Assembly: GCF_019429525.1 (NCBI RefSeq)
Contig: NZ_JAHXZL010000002.1
Coordinates: forward strand, 310,001-374,000
Direction of reading: 5' to 3'
Source: Sphingomonas folli
Lineage (GTDB): Bacteria; Pseudomonadota; Alphaproteobacteria; Sphingomonadales; Sphingomonadaceae
Length of the DNA stretch: 64,000 bases
Shown here: positions 53,952-62,384 of the stretch, piece by piece
How the letters are laid out: each line of letters starts with the position of its first letter
How positions within the stretch are numbered: position 1 is the stretch's first letter
Made by a program: the position numbers and the translations under genes
Notes under the pieces: model-generated
Told to the model about the DNA's origin: nothing
Database searches by the model: none
What the model saw: only the letters and a program-made list of their open reading frames with translations

Positions 53952-54916
53952 CGTGTCGCTCCTTCGGCCGGGGCGTCGCCCCAGCGCTTGTCCTGCGGGA
54001 AGGTCTCGTCCCAGCCGGTGCCGAGCCCGGTGCCGTAGACGGGGTTGGGCAGCACGAACCAGCCCTGCCCCCAGCGCGCCTGGATCGGCCCCACTCCGGC
54101 GAGCGCGCGGCGGCCGAGCGCGGGCGCGGGCCCGGGCGGGTTGAACAGGTCGGCGAAATCGCCGAGCTGGTCGCCGACGAGGGCCAACACGCAATAATGT
54201 CTGGCGATCTCGAGCCGGCGCCCGTCCTTGCCCGAGCGGCCGTCGACGTCGCCCTTCAGGTAGAGCGTGTCGCCGTGGCGGAACTCGCCCAGCCCCGCCG
54301 CGCGCAACGCCGCGGCGGTGGCGCCCGCATGGTCGGCCGAGCGGTTGGTGTTGATCACCATCGTCACCCCGAGCGCGCGCAGCTGGCGGAAGGCGGCGAC
54401 CGCGCCGGGCACCGCGACGACCTTGTCGGCGCCCGTCCGCTCCCAGCGGCCCCAGCGCCCGGCGTCATAGGCCGCGCCGGTGCGCGCGTCGTTATACTCA
54501 TAGCCGAGGTTGAGCACCGCGGTCTCGTCCATGTCGAGCACCACCGCGGGGGGCAGCGCGCTGCACGGGATCGTCTCGGCGCTCGCCGCGGTGGCGCCGG
54601 GGACCAGCACCGCCGACCGCGGCCAGCGCGGGAGCGTGCCGGCGCGGCGCTCGGTCGGCAGCCGCCCGCGACGGTCGCGCGACCGCTCGATCACGCCGCG
54701 GACATAAGCGGTGAGCGCGTTATAGGTCTGCTCGCTCAGCGCCGCGGCCTCGGCCGAGCCGTAGAGATAGGCCATCGCCGCCGGGGGCAGCGCGGCGGGC
54801 GCGGGCGGCTCGGCGGCGACGCTCACCGCGCGCGGCGCCGGCCGCTCGGGGCGCGCGCCCGCGCAGCCGGCGAGCAGCGCCGCGGCCGCCGCCGTCACCA
54901 GCAGCCGCGACGTCAC
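53948..54916 (-). CDS. lipoprotein HAD acid phosphatase, 5'-nucleotidase e(P4)-like
   Basis: 322 aa from the GTG at 54916, which overlaps the CoA-transferase A stop. The signal ends in a lipobox-like LLAGC, so an outer-membrane lipoprotein is likely. HAD class B/C motif [20 protein letters not shown] supplies the aspartates, [14 protein letters not shown] the second motif, and [14 protein letters not shown] the last. The family includes Haemophilus e(P4), which removes phosphate from nucleotides such as NMN. Sandwiched between the A and B subunits of CoA-transferase with 4-bp overlaps at both ends. Confidence 0.88.
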   Translation of the reverse strand: MTSRLLVTAAAAALLAGCAGARPERPAPRAVSVAAEPPAPAALPPAAMAYLYGSAEAAALSEQTYNALTAYVRGVIERSRDRRGRLPTERRAGTLPRWPRSAVLVPGATAASAETIPCSALPPAVVLDMDETAVLNLGYEYNDARTGAAYDAGRWGRWERTGADKVVAVPGAVAAFRQLRALGVTMVINTNRSADHAGATAAALRAAGLGEFRHGDTLYLKGDVDGRSGKDGRRLEIARHYCVLALVGDQLGDFADLFNPPGPAPALGRRALAGVGPIQARWGQGWFVLPNPVYGTGLGTGWDETFPQDKRWGDAPAEGATR

Positions 54917-55632
54917 GCCGCGGCCGCCTCCGCGCGCGGGCGCGTGGTGCGGAACTCGATCTTCTTGTCGTAGGGCGCGCCGACGATCATCCGCTTCACG
55001 TAGATGCCGGGCAGGTGGATGTGATCGGGGTCGAGCGCGCCGACCGGCACCACCTCCTCCACCTCGGCGACGCAGATCTTGCCAGCGGTCGCCATCGGCT
55101 GGTTGAAGTTGCGCGCGGTCTTGCGGAACACGAGGTTGCCGCTGGTGTCCGCCTTCCAGCCCTTGATGATCGAGAGATCGGCCCGGATCCCGCGTTCCAG
55201 GATATAGTCCTCGCCGTCGAACGCCTTCACTTCCTTGCCCTCGGCCACCAGCGTGCCGACCCCGGTCTTGGTGTAGAAGCCCGGGATACCGGCGCCGCCG
55301 GCGCGGCAGCGCTCCGCCAGCGTGCCCTGCGGGCAGAATTCCACCTCCAGCTCGCCGCTGAGATACTGGCGCTCGAACTCCTTGTTCTCGCCGACATAGC
55401 TCGAGATCATCTTGGCGATCTGGCGCGTCCGCAGCAGCTTGCCGAGGCCCTCGCCGTCGATCCCGGCGTTGTTGCTCGCCACCGTCAGCCCGGTGACGCC
55501 CGCGGCCTGGATCGCGTCGATCAGCCGCTCGGGGATGCCGCACAGGCCGAAGCCGCCGGCGCAGATCGTCATGCCGTCGAACAGCAGCCCGTCGAGCGCC
55601 GCCGCGGCGCTGTCGTAGAGCTTGTCCACCAC
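54913..55632 (-). CDS. scoA: 3-oxoacid CoA-transferase subunit A
   Basis: 239 aa, GTG start; an adjacent second GTG is an alternative. [22 protein letters not shown] is the glycine-rich CoA-binding motif of the alpha subunit, with [16 protein letters not shown] later. [38 protein letters not shown] is typical of succinyl-CoA:acetoacetate CoA-transferase. The downstream subunit B is separated by the phosphatase gene. 12 bp upstream lies a HAD phosphatase. Confidence 0.95.
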   Translation of the reverse strand: MVDKLYDSAAAALDGLLFDGMTICAGGFGLCGIPERLIDAIQAAGVTGLTVASNNAGIDGEGLGKLLRTRQIAKMISSYVGENKEFERQYLSGELEVEFCPQGTLAERCRAGGAGIPGFYTKTGVGTLVAEGKEVKAFDGEDYILERGIRADLSIIKGWKADTSGNLVFRKTARNFNQPMATAGKICVAEVEEVVPVGALDPDHIHLPGIYVKRMIVGAPYDKKIEFRTTRPRAEAAAA

Positions 55633-55644
55633 CCGCTGTCTCCC

Positions 55645-56286
55645 TCAGAAATGTCCCGGCGCGACGCCGAGCGCCGCGCACAGATCGTCGAGCGCCTGCC
55701 CCTCGCCGGTCACCTTGATCGCCGTCATGCCGAGCTGCGCGGCGGCCTTGCAGTTCACCCCCAGGTCGTCGAGGTAGACGCACTGGTCGGGGCGTTTGCT
55801 GAGCGTCTCGCACATCATCAGATAGATGCGCGGGTCGGGCTTGCGGATGCCGACCTTGCTGCTCTCCACCACGTGATCGAAGCGCGCCAGCACCTCCGCG
55901 ACCGCGGCGACGGCATGCGGGTCGCGCGGCGTGTCGCCGGCGGGGACGTTGTTGGTGATGCAGCCGATGTGGAAGCCCTCGCGCCTGAGCCAGTCGAGCG
56001 CGTGCACCATCCGCGGCCGGATCTCGCCGTAGAGCAGCGCGAGCACGTCGCGCCCGCGCAGCTCGTGGCCGAGCGCGCGCGCCTCGGCGGCGAAGTCGCG
56101 ATCGAAGGCGCCGGCGTCGATCTCGGCGCGCTCGAAGCGCGCCCAGGCGTTGCTGTCGGGATCGGTGGCGTTGACGCGGCGGATCAGGTCGAGCGGCAGC
56201 CCGCGCGCGCGCTCCAGCCGGTTGAACGCGGCGAACGGCGATGACGTGATCACCCCACCGAAGTCGAAGATCACCGTGTCCCGCAT
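55645..56286 (-). CDS. HAD-IA hydrolase (haloacid dehalogenase-like)
   Basis: 213 aa from the ATG at 56286. Motif I TVIFDFGGVITS, motif II CITNNVPAG, motif III lysine in SSKVGIRKPDPRIYL, and motif IV YLDDLGVNCKAAAQLGMTAIKV. FGGVITSSP and the cap with REGFHIG are like the N-terminal phosphatase domains of ACAD10 and epoxide hydrolase 2. First gene of the HAD-scoA-phosphatase-scoB-GST operon. Confidence 0.86.
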   Translation of the reverse strand: MRDTVIFDFGGVITSSPFAAFNRLERARGLPLDLIRRVNATDPDSNAWARFERAEIDAGAFDRDFAAEARALGHELRGRDVLALLYGEIRPRMVHALDWLRREGFHIGCITNNVPAGDTPRDPHAVAAVAEVLARFDHVVESSKVGIRKPDPRIYLMMCETLSKRPDQCVYLDDLGVNCKAAAQLGMTAIKVTGEGQALDDLCAALGVAPGHF

Positions 56287-56467
56287 GCGCGTGATCCTTA
56301 GCGGTCGGCGCGGCGAAGGCAATCGGGGTGTGCGGTGGATCTGGGACGGTGGCGTGCGGACGAGATGACCGGCACGTCGTACCCTGCGCGGCAGGGCGGA
56401 GACGGTCCCGCCGGATAGGAACGAATACCTCTATTGCCTTACCCTTATGCGCGGCTAGGCTCGCCGC

Positions 56468-58114
56468 ATGACCCAGAACCGCACCGGTGGACGCCTGCTC
56501 GTCGACCAGCTCGTCGCCCAGGGCTGCGACCGTCTCTTCACCGTGCCGGGAGAGAGTTTCCTCGCGGTGCTCGACGCGCTCCACGACACGCCCGCGATCG
56601 AGGTGGTGACGTGCCGGCAGGAGGGCGGCGTGGCCTTCATGGCCTGCGCCGACGGCGCGCTGACGCACCGCCCCGGCATCGCCTTCGTCACGCGCGGCCC
56701 CGGCGCGACCAACGCCGCGATCGGCGTGCACGTGGCGATGCAGGACTCGCAGCCGATGATCCTGTTCGTCGGCGACGTCGACCGGTCGACGCGCGACCGC
56801 GAGGCGTTCCAGGAGATCGACTTCCAGGCGATGTTCGCGCCGATGGCCAAATGGGCGGCGCGGATCGACGACGCCGCGCGGATCCCCGAATATGTCGCGC
56901 GCGCCTACGCCACCGCGATCAACGGCCGCCCCGGCCCGGTGGTGCTGGCGCTGCCCGAGGACATGCTGCTCGACACGGTGAGCGTGCCCGACCGCGCGCG
57001 TGTCGAGCGCGTCGCCCAGGCGGTGGACGAGGACTCGATCGAGCATCTCCGCGACCTGCTCGCCACCGCCGAGAACCCGCTCGCGATCGTCGGGGGCGCC
57101 GGCTGGGACGTCGCCGCCGCGGCGGCGATGGCGGACTGGGCGACGCGCACCGGCGTGCCGCTCGCCGCCGCCTTCCGCCGCCAAGACGCGATCGCCAACG
57201 ACTGCCCGGCCTATGCCGGCAATCTCGGCTACGGTCCCAGCCCCGCGCTGGTCGAGCGCGTGCGCGGCGCCGACCTGCTGATCGTGGTCGGCGCGCGGCT
57301 CGGCGAGGCCACGACCGACGGCTATCAGCTGGTCACCCCCGACCATCCCGGCCAGCGGCTGGTCCACGTCCACCCCGATCCCGAGGAGCTGGGGCGCACC
57401 TACGCCACCGACCTCGCGATCTGCGCCGGCATGGCCGAGTTCGCCGAGGCGCTGGTGCCGCTCGACGGCGGCGTCCACCCGCACGCCGCCGAGGCGCGCG
57501 CCGCCTATGAGGCGTGGAGCACGCCGCGCGCGCGCGACGCGGTCGCGCTCGACCTCGGCCCGTGCGTGGCGGCGATGCGCGAGCGGTTGCCCGCGGACAC
57601 GATCATCTGCAACGGCGCGGGCAATTTCTCCGGCTGGTGGCACCGCTACTGGCGCTACGCCGGGCCGGGGACGCAGCTGGCGCCGACCGCGGGGGCGATG
57701 GGCTATGGCGTGCCCGCCGCGGTGGCGGCGTCGCTGCGCCGGCCCGGGCGCAGCGTGGTCGCGCTGGCGGGCGACGGCGACTTCCTGATGAACGGCCAGG
57801 AGCTCGCCACCGCGGTCCAGCACGGCGCCGACCTGCTCGTCATCCTCGTCGACAACGGCGCGTATGGCACGATCCGGATGCACCAGGAGCGCGAATATCC
57901 CGGTCGCCCGTCGGCGACGCGGCTGGTCAACCCCGATTTCGCCGCGCTGGCGCGCGCCTATGGCGGCTGGGCCGAGACGGTGGAGCGCACTGCGGACTTC
58001 GCGCCCGCGCTCGATCGCGCGCTGGCCGAGCGCGGTGTGCGGCTGATCCACTGCCGCACCGACGTCGAGCAGATCACCGCGGGGCTGACGCTGAGCGAGC
58101 TGCGGCCGGGCTGA
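56468..58114 (+). CDS. thiamine diphosphate-dependent enzyme, acetolactate synthase-like
   Basis: 548 aa. The cofactor-activating Glu is in CRQEGGVAFMA (about residue 51), and the ThDP/Mg motif reads AGDGDFLMNGQELATAVQHGADLLVILVDNGAYG. The N-terminal FTVPGESFLAVLDAL and the VGDVDRSTRDREAFQEIDF region resemble acetolactate synthase and related ThDP enzymes such as benzoylformate decarboxylase. No regulatory small subunit (ilvH) is adjacent, so a catabolic or carboligase role is likely. Substrate uncertain. Confidence 0.87.
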   Translation: MTQNRTGGRLLVDQLVAQGCDRLFTVPGESFLAVLDALHDTPAIEVVTCRQEGGVAFMACADGALTHRPGIAFVTRGPGATNAAIGVHVAMQDSQPMILFVGDVDRSTRDREAFQEIDFQAMFAPMAKWAARIDDAARIPEYVARAYATAINGRPGPVVLALPEDMLLDTVSVPDRARVERVAQAVDEDSIEHLRDLLATAENPLAIVGGAGWDVAAAAAMADWATRTGVPLAAAFRRQDAIANDCPAYAGNLGYGPSPALVERVRGADLLIVVGARLGEATTDGYQLVTPDHPGQRLVHVHPDPEELGRTYATDLAICAGMAEFAEALVPLDGGVHPHAAEARAAYEAWSTPRARDAVALDLGPCVAAMRERLPADTIICNGAGNFSGWWHRYWRYAGPGTQLAPTAGAMGYGVPAAVAASLRRPGRSVVALAGDGDFLMNGQELATAVQHGADLLVILVDNGAYGTIRMHQEREYPGRPSATRLVNPDFAALARAYGGWAETVERTADFAPALDRALAERGVRLIHCRTDVEQITAGLTLSELRPG

Positions 58115-58136
58115 GGATCGCCACCACCCTTGCCTG

Positions 58137-58235
58137 GCGTCTTCCTGAACTCGCTTCGGGATCCACGGTCGGGCGGATCCCGACGAGTCTGAGTGTGCCG
58201 CACCGTGGATCCTGAGACGAGCTCAGGATGACGCC
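58137..58235. repeat. paired palindromic repeat, type 1 (REPIN-like)
   Basis: Left half: TTCCTGAACTCGCTTCGGGATCC; right half: GGATCCTGAGACGAGCTCAGGA. Both have internal hairpins, and the outer GCGTC/GACGC and CCACGGT/ACCGTGG arms also pair. It lies between the convergent ThDP-enzyme and csbD genes. Confidence 0.82.
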
Positions 58236-58276
58236 GGTGCGGGGAGAAGCGCCGCCGCCTGCTCCCGCCAGCGACG

Positions 58277-58308
58277 AAGGGCCGCCGCGGTCTCCCGCGA
58301 CGGCCCTT
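58277..58308 (-). terminator. terminator of the csbD gene
   Basis: On the minus strand GGGCCGTCGCGG and CCGCGGCGGCCC form a long stem around GAGA, followed by TTCGTCG. It lies 19 bp after the csbD stop. One mismatch pair in the stem; the T-tract is short. Confidence 0.6.
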
Positions 58309-58327
58309 CCTCAGCGAGACGGGACGA

Positions 58328-58528
58328 TCAGATATCGTCGCCGAGCGCGCCCTTCACCTTGCCGACCACCTGCTGGCCCTTGCCCTTGGTCTCCTGCGCG
58401 GCGCCCTCGGCGGCCATGCGGTCGTCGGCGGCGGTGCGGTCCGCGGGATCCTTGTCGGCCATCGCCTGCTTGGCCTTGCCGACCAGCTCGTTGACGTTGC
58501 CTTTGATCTTGTCGGTGAGTTCGCCCAT
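58328..58528 (-). CDS. CsbD-family stress protein
   Basis: 66 aa, very hydrophilic and helical. DKIKGNVNELVGKAKQAM, and TKGKGQQVVGKVKGALGD, are the repeated CsbD pattern (GN.NELVGKAK). Such proteins accumulate under general stress (sigma-dependent in Bacillus; EcfG-like in alphaproteobacteria), with unknown molecular function. A clear AGGAGACG-like site precedes the start. A terminator follows, so it is monocistronic. Confidence 0.9.
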   Translation of the reverse strand: MGELTDKIKGNVNELVGKAKQAMADKDPADRTAADDRMAAEGAAQETKGKGQQVVGKVKGALGDDI

Positions 58529-58626
58529 CGTTCGTCTCCTGTCTCGTAACCCGGTGACCTAACAACGGACCCGAAACGGCGATGTTCCGACGCGCGGTTG
58601 ACTCAAGTCAGTCGCCGGCCGAACGC

Positions 58627-59634
58627 TCAGATCAGGCCGGACAACGGGCTCGACGGGTCGGCGTAGCGGCGCTTGCCCATGCGGCCGGCGCGGTAGCTCA
58701 TCCGCCCCGCCTCCACCGCCGCGCGCATCGCCGCCGCCATCAGGATCGGGTCCTTCGCCTCGGCGATCGCGGTGTTCATCAGCACACCGTCGCAGCCCAG
58801 CTCCATGGCGACCGCGGCGTCGCTCGCCTGGCCGACACCGGCGTCGACCAGCACCGGCACGCCCGCGCCCTCGACGATCAGCCGGATCGTCACCTGGTTC
58901 TGGATGCCCAGCCCCGAGCCGATCGGCGCGCCCAGCGGCATGATCGCCACGGCGCCCGCCTCTTCCAATTGCTTCGCCGCGATCGGGTCGTCGGTGCAAT
59001 AGACCATCGGCTTGAAGCCCTCGCGCACCAGCACCTCGGTCGCCTTCAGCGTCTCGCGCATATTGGGGTAGAGCGTGCGCGCCTCGCCGAGCACCTCGAG
59101 CTTGACGAGGTCCCAGCCGCCGGCCTCGCGCGCCAGCCGCAGCGTGCGGATCGCGTCCTCGGCGGTGAAGCAGCCCGCGGTGTTGGGCAGATAGGTCACG
59201 CGCTTCGGGTCGATGAAGTCGGTCAGCATCGGCGCGCTGGGGTCGCTGACGTTGACGCGGCGCACCGCCACCGTGACGATCTCCGCGCCCGACGCCTCCA
59301 GCGCGGCGGCGTTCTGCGCGAAGTCCTTGTACTTGCCGGTGCCGACGATCAGCCGCGAGCGGAACGTGCGCCCCGCGACCGTCCATGTGTCGTCGGTGAG
59401 CGGTGCGGCATGGTCGCCGCCGCCGACGAAGTGGACGATCTCCAGCTCGTCGCCGTCCTCCACCTGCACCTCGCCCAGCGTCGACCGCGGCACCACCTCG
59501 AGGTTGCGCTCGACCGCGAGCTTCTCGGGCACCAGCCCGAGCGACTCCGCGAGGCCCGCGATCGAGAGCCCGGCGGGGACTCGCTTGTGCTCGCCGTTGA
59601 GGGTGATGGTGATGGTGCCGTCGGAATGTGCCAT
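58627..59634 (-). CDS. thiG: ThiS-ThiG fusion: sulfur carrier and thiazole synthase
   Basis: 335 aa from the ATG at 59634 (an ATG three codons upstream is also possible). Residues about 8-73 are a ThiS beta-grasp domain ([21 protein letters not shown], ending EIVHFVGGG). Residues about 82-335 are ThiG, with [27 protein letters not shown] (the Schiff-base lysine), [15 protein letters not shown] and [31 protein letters not shown]. The GG that is normally a free, thiocarboxylated C-terminus is internal and followed by [10 protein letters not shown]. No TPP riboswitch is seen upstream. Confidence 0.92.
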   Translation of the reverse strand: MAHSDGTITITLNGEHKRVPAGLSIAGLAESLGLVPEKLAVERNLEVVPRSTLGEVQVEDGDELEIVHFVGGGDHAAPLTDDTWTVAGRTFRSRLIVGTGKYKDFAQNAAALEASGAEIVTVAVRRVNVSDPSAPMLTDFIDPKRVTYLPNTAGCFTAEDAIRTLRLAREAGGWDLVKLEVLGEARTLYPNMRETLKATEVLVREGFKPMVYCTDDPIAAKQLEEAGAVAIMPLGAPIGSGLGIQNQVTIRLIVEGAGVPVLVDAGVGQASDAAVAMELGCDGVLMNTAIAEAKDPILMAAAMRAAVEAGRMSYRAGRMGKRRYADPSSPLSGLI

Positions 59635-59734
59635 GCGCGCCATCTAGGCCCGCGGCGGCGCAGGGGCAACGTTGCGCCGCGCCGCGTCGGATGCGATGAC
59701 GCGTGCACGACGGGCAGCAGTCCCAGGGAAAAGC

Positions 59735-60169
59735 ATGACCGACACCGTCTTCGTCCTCAACGGCCCGAACCTGAACCTGCTCGGCACGCGCGAGCCGGAG
59801 ATCTACGGGCACGACACGCTCGACGACATCGCGGGCCAGCTCGAGGATCGCGCGCGCGCGCTCGACCTGTTGATCGACATGCGCCAGTCCAACCACGAGG
59901 GTCATCTGGTCGAGTGGCTGCACGAGGCGCAGGCGGTCGGCGCGCGCGCGGTGCTGCTCAACGCCGCCGCCTACACGCACACGTCGGTGGCGCTGCACGA
60001 CGCGATCAAGGGCATCAGGACGCCCGTGATCGAGGTGCATCTCTCCAACCCGCACGCGCGCGAGCCCTTCCGCCACGTCTCGCTGGTGGGCAGCGCCGCG
60101 AAGGGAACCATCGCCGGCTTCGGCGCGATGTCGTACATGCTCGCGCTTGAAGCCGCGGCCCGCTTCTGA
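59735..60169 (+). CDS. aroQ: 3-dehydroquinate dehydratase, type II
   Basis: 144 aa from the ATG at 59735 (AGGGA ahead). VLNGPNLNLLGTREPEIYG with the catalytic Tyr at its end is the type II signature, followed by RQSNHEGHLVEWLHEA, NAAAYTHTSVALHDA, and EVHLSNPHAREPFRHVS with the catalytic His. Third step of the shikimate pathway. It is followed 36 bp later by accB, a common aroQ-accB-accC arrangement in proteobacteria. Confidence 0.97.
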   Translation: MTDTVFVLNGPNLNLLGTREPEIYGHDTLDDIAGQLEDRARALDLLIDMRQSNHEGHLVEWLHEAQAVGARAVLLNAAAYTHTSVALHDAIKGIRTPVIEVHLSNPHAREPFRHVSLVGSAAKGTIAGFGAMSYMLALEAAARF

Positions 60170-60205
60170 CAGGAGGCGCGCCCTATCTAGGGGAAACAGG
60201 GTTGC

Positions 60206-60688
60206 ATGGCTGACATCTCTCACAACGGCGGCGCGATGCAGGTCGACGTCGATCTGGTCCGCCAGCTCGCCGAGCTGCTCGACACCACCCAGCTGACCGA
60301 GATCGAGGTCGAGGACGGCGAGCGCAAGATCCGCGTCGCGCGCAAGGCCGCCGCGGTCGCCGCGCCGGCGATGCATTACGCCCCCGCGCCCGCCGCACCG
60401 GCCGCGGGCGCGCCGCCGCAGGTCGATACCGCCGGCCCCTCCGCGCCGTCGCACGCCAACGCGGTGCGCTCGCCGATGGTCGGCACCGTCTATCTCGCCG
60501 CGGAGCCGGGCGCCAAGCCGTTCGCCGGCGTGGGCCAGAGCGTCGCCGCCGGCGACACGCTGCTGATCGTCGAGGCGATGAAGGTGATGAACCCGATCAC
60601 CGCGCCGAGCGCGGGGGTGGTCAAGGCGGTGCTGGTCGAGAACGGCCAGCCGGTCGAGTTCGACCAGCCGCTCGTGGTGGTCGAGTAA
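60206..60688 (+). CDS. accB: biotin carboxyl carrier protein of acetyl-CoA carboxylase
   Basis: 160 aa. The N-terminal half ([30 protein letters not shown]) is the AccB helical region, followed by an Ala/Pro linker and a C-terminal biotinyl domain: [18 protein letters not shown] and the biotin lysine in [13 protein letters not shown]. It carries biotin between AccC and the carboxyltransferase. accC starts 5 bp after its stop. Confidence 0.97.
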   Translation: MADISHNGGAMQVDVDLVRQLAELLDTTQLTEIEVEDGERKIRVARKAAAVAAPAMHYAPAPAAPAAGAPPQVDTAGPSAPSHANAVRSPMVGTVYLAAEPGAKPFAGVGQSVAAGDTLLIVEAMKVMNPITAPSAGVVKAVLVENGQPVEFDQPLVVVE

Positions 60689-60693
60689 CGGCC

Positions 60694-62046
60694 TTGCCCC
60701 AGATCAAGAAGCTGCTGATCGCCAACCGCGGCGAGATCGCGCTGCGGATCCACCGCGCCTGCCACGAGATGGGCATCAAGACGGTGGCGGTTCACTCCAC
60801 CGCCGACGCCGACGCGATGCACGTCCGCCTCGCCGACGAGGCGATCTGCATCGGGCCGCCGGCGGCGACCGACAGCTACCTCAACATCCCCAACATCATC
60901 TCCGCCGCCGAGATCTCGGGCGCGGACGCGATCCACCCCGGCTACGGCTTCCTCAGCGAGAACGCCAAGTTCGCCGAGATCGTCGAGTTGCATAACCTGA
61001 TCTTCGTCGGCCCCAAGCCCGAGCATATCCGGGTGATGGGCGACAAGGTCGAGGCCAAGCGCACCGCGGGCGCCCTGGGCCTGCCGCTGGTGCCGGGGTC
61101 GGACGGGGCGATCCACGACGTCGCCGAGGCGCAGGCGCTGGCCGAGCAGATCGGCTATCCCGTCATCATCAAGGCCGCGAGCGGCGGCGGCGGGCGGGGC
61201 ATGAAGGTGTGCCAGTCGCCCGACCAGCTCGAGACGCTGATGCAGCAGGCCGGGACCGAGGCGAAGGCGGCGTTCGGCGACGCCACCGTCTACATGGAGA
61301 AGTATCTCGGCAACCCGCGCCACATCGAGTTCCAGGTGTTCGGCGACGGCAACGGCCAGGCGATCCACCTCGGCGAGCGCGACTGCTCGCTCCAGCGCCG
61401 CCACCAGAAGGTGCTGGAGGAGGCGCCTTCCCCGGTCATCTCCGCGGCGGAGCGCGAGCGGATGGGCGGCATCGTCGCCAAAGCGATGGCCGACATGGGC
61501 TATCGCGGCGCGGGGACGATCGAGTTCCTGTGGGAGAACGGCGAGTTCTACTTCATCGAGATGAACACCCGGCTGCAGGTGGAGCATCCCGTGACCGAGG
61601 CGATCACCGGGCTGGACCTGGTACGCGAGCAGATCCGCGTCGCCGAGGGCCACCCGCTCACGCTGCGCCAGGAGGACGTCGTCTTCCGCGGCCACGCGAT
61701 CGAGTGCCGCATCAACGCCGAGGACCCGCGCACCTTCGCCCCCTCGCCGGGGCGCGTGACGCAATATCACGCGCCGGGCGGGATGCACGTGCGCGTCGAT
61801 TCGGGGCTGTACGCGGGCTATACCGTGCCACCTTATTACGACAGCATGATCGCCAAGCTGATCGTCTACGGCACCACCCGGCAGGGCGCGCTGCGTCGCC
61901 TCCGCCGCGCGCTGGAGGAGTTCGTGATCGAGGGCATGAAGACCACGATCCCGCTCCACCAGGCGCTGCTCGACGACCCGGAGTTCCAGCAGGGGAGCTA
62001 CACGATCAAGTGGCTGGAGGAGTGGCTGGCGCGCCAGGACGCGTGA
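60694..62046 (+). CDS. accC: biotin carboxylase subunit of acetyl-CoA carboxylase
   Basis: 450 aa from a TTG (60694); no ATG or GTG lies nearby in frame and the start [20 protein letters not shown] is exactly the family N-terminus. ATP-grasp region [14 protein letters not shown], and [42 protein letters not shown] are conserved. It carboxylates AccB-bound biotin. The rare start could hold its rate to that of accB. GTGA overlap leads into the arsC-like gene. Confidence 0.97.
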   Translation: MPQIKKLLIANRGEIALRIHRACHEMGIKTVAVHSTADADAMHVRLADEAICIGPPAATDSYLNIPNIISAAEISGADAIHPGYGFLSENAKFAEIVELHNLIFVGPKPEHIRVMGDKVEAKRTAGALGLPLVPGSDGAIHDVAEAQALAEQIGYPVIIKAASGGGGRGMKVCQSPDQLETLMQQAGTEAKAAFGDATVYMEKYLGNPRHIEFQVFGDGNGQAIHLGERDCSLQRRHQKVLEEAPSPVISAAERERMGGIVAKAMADMGYRGAGTIEFLWENGEFYFIEMNTRLQVEHPVTEAITGLDLVREQIRVAEGHPLTLRQEDVVFRGHAIECRINAEDPRTFAPSPGRVTQYHAPGGMHVRVDSGLYAGYTVPPYYDSMIAKLIVYGTTRQGALRRLRRALEEFVIEGMKTTIPLHQALLDDPEFQQGSYTIKWLEEWLARQDA

Positions 62047-62384
62047 CGGTGGCGAGCGGCGCGGCCAAGGCCACGATCTACCACAACCCGCGCTGCGCCA
62101 AGTCGCGCCAGGCGCTCGCCCTCTTGCAGGAGTCCGGCGCCGACGTGACCGTCATCGAGTATCTCAAGACGCCGCCCGCGCGCGACACGCTCGCCGCGCT
62201 CCTCGCGCGCGGCGGGATCGCGCCGCGCCACGCGCTCCGTCCCGACGCCCCGGAGGTCGCCGACGACGCCGCCGCGCTCGACCTGATGGCGCGCGATCCC
62301 GCCACGATCGAGCGGCCGCTGGTCGAGACCGACAAGGGCGTGCGGCTGGCGCGCCCGCCCGAGCTGGTGCGAGAGATCCTGTGA
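62043..62384 (+). CDS. arsC: arsenate reductase-type (ArsC/Spx fold) protein
   Basis: 113 aa, GTG start overlapping accC (GTGA). [16 protein letters not shown] has the H-x3-C-x3-R active site of glutaredoxin-coupled arsenate reductase ArsC, with the catalytic Cys at about residue 18. [17 protein letters not shown] ends like ArsC. Real arsenate reduction is likely but not certain, as no ars operon is near. Overlaps the downstream phospholipase gene by 4 bp. Confidence 0.88.
   Translation: MTVASGAAKATIYHNPRCAKSRQALALLQESGADVTVIEYLKTPPARDTLAALLARGGIAPRHALRPDAPEVADDAAALDLMARDPATIERPLVETDKGVRLARPPELVREIL

Noticed and set aside
53948..58051. A 4.1-kb minus-strand open frame that runs through several genes
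   Set aside because: It only matches a real protein in its last 322 codons (the lipoprotein phosphatase from the GTG at 54916). Upstream it is the shadow of the ThDP enzyme, HAD and scoA genes.
59635..59734. TPP riboswitch upstream of the thiS-thiG gene
   Set aside because: The 100-bp region between thiSG and aroQ has no CTGAGA or GACCTGA-type thi-box core and is too short for the element plus promoter.
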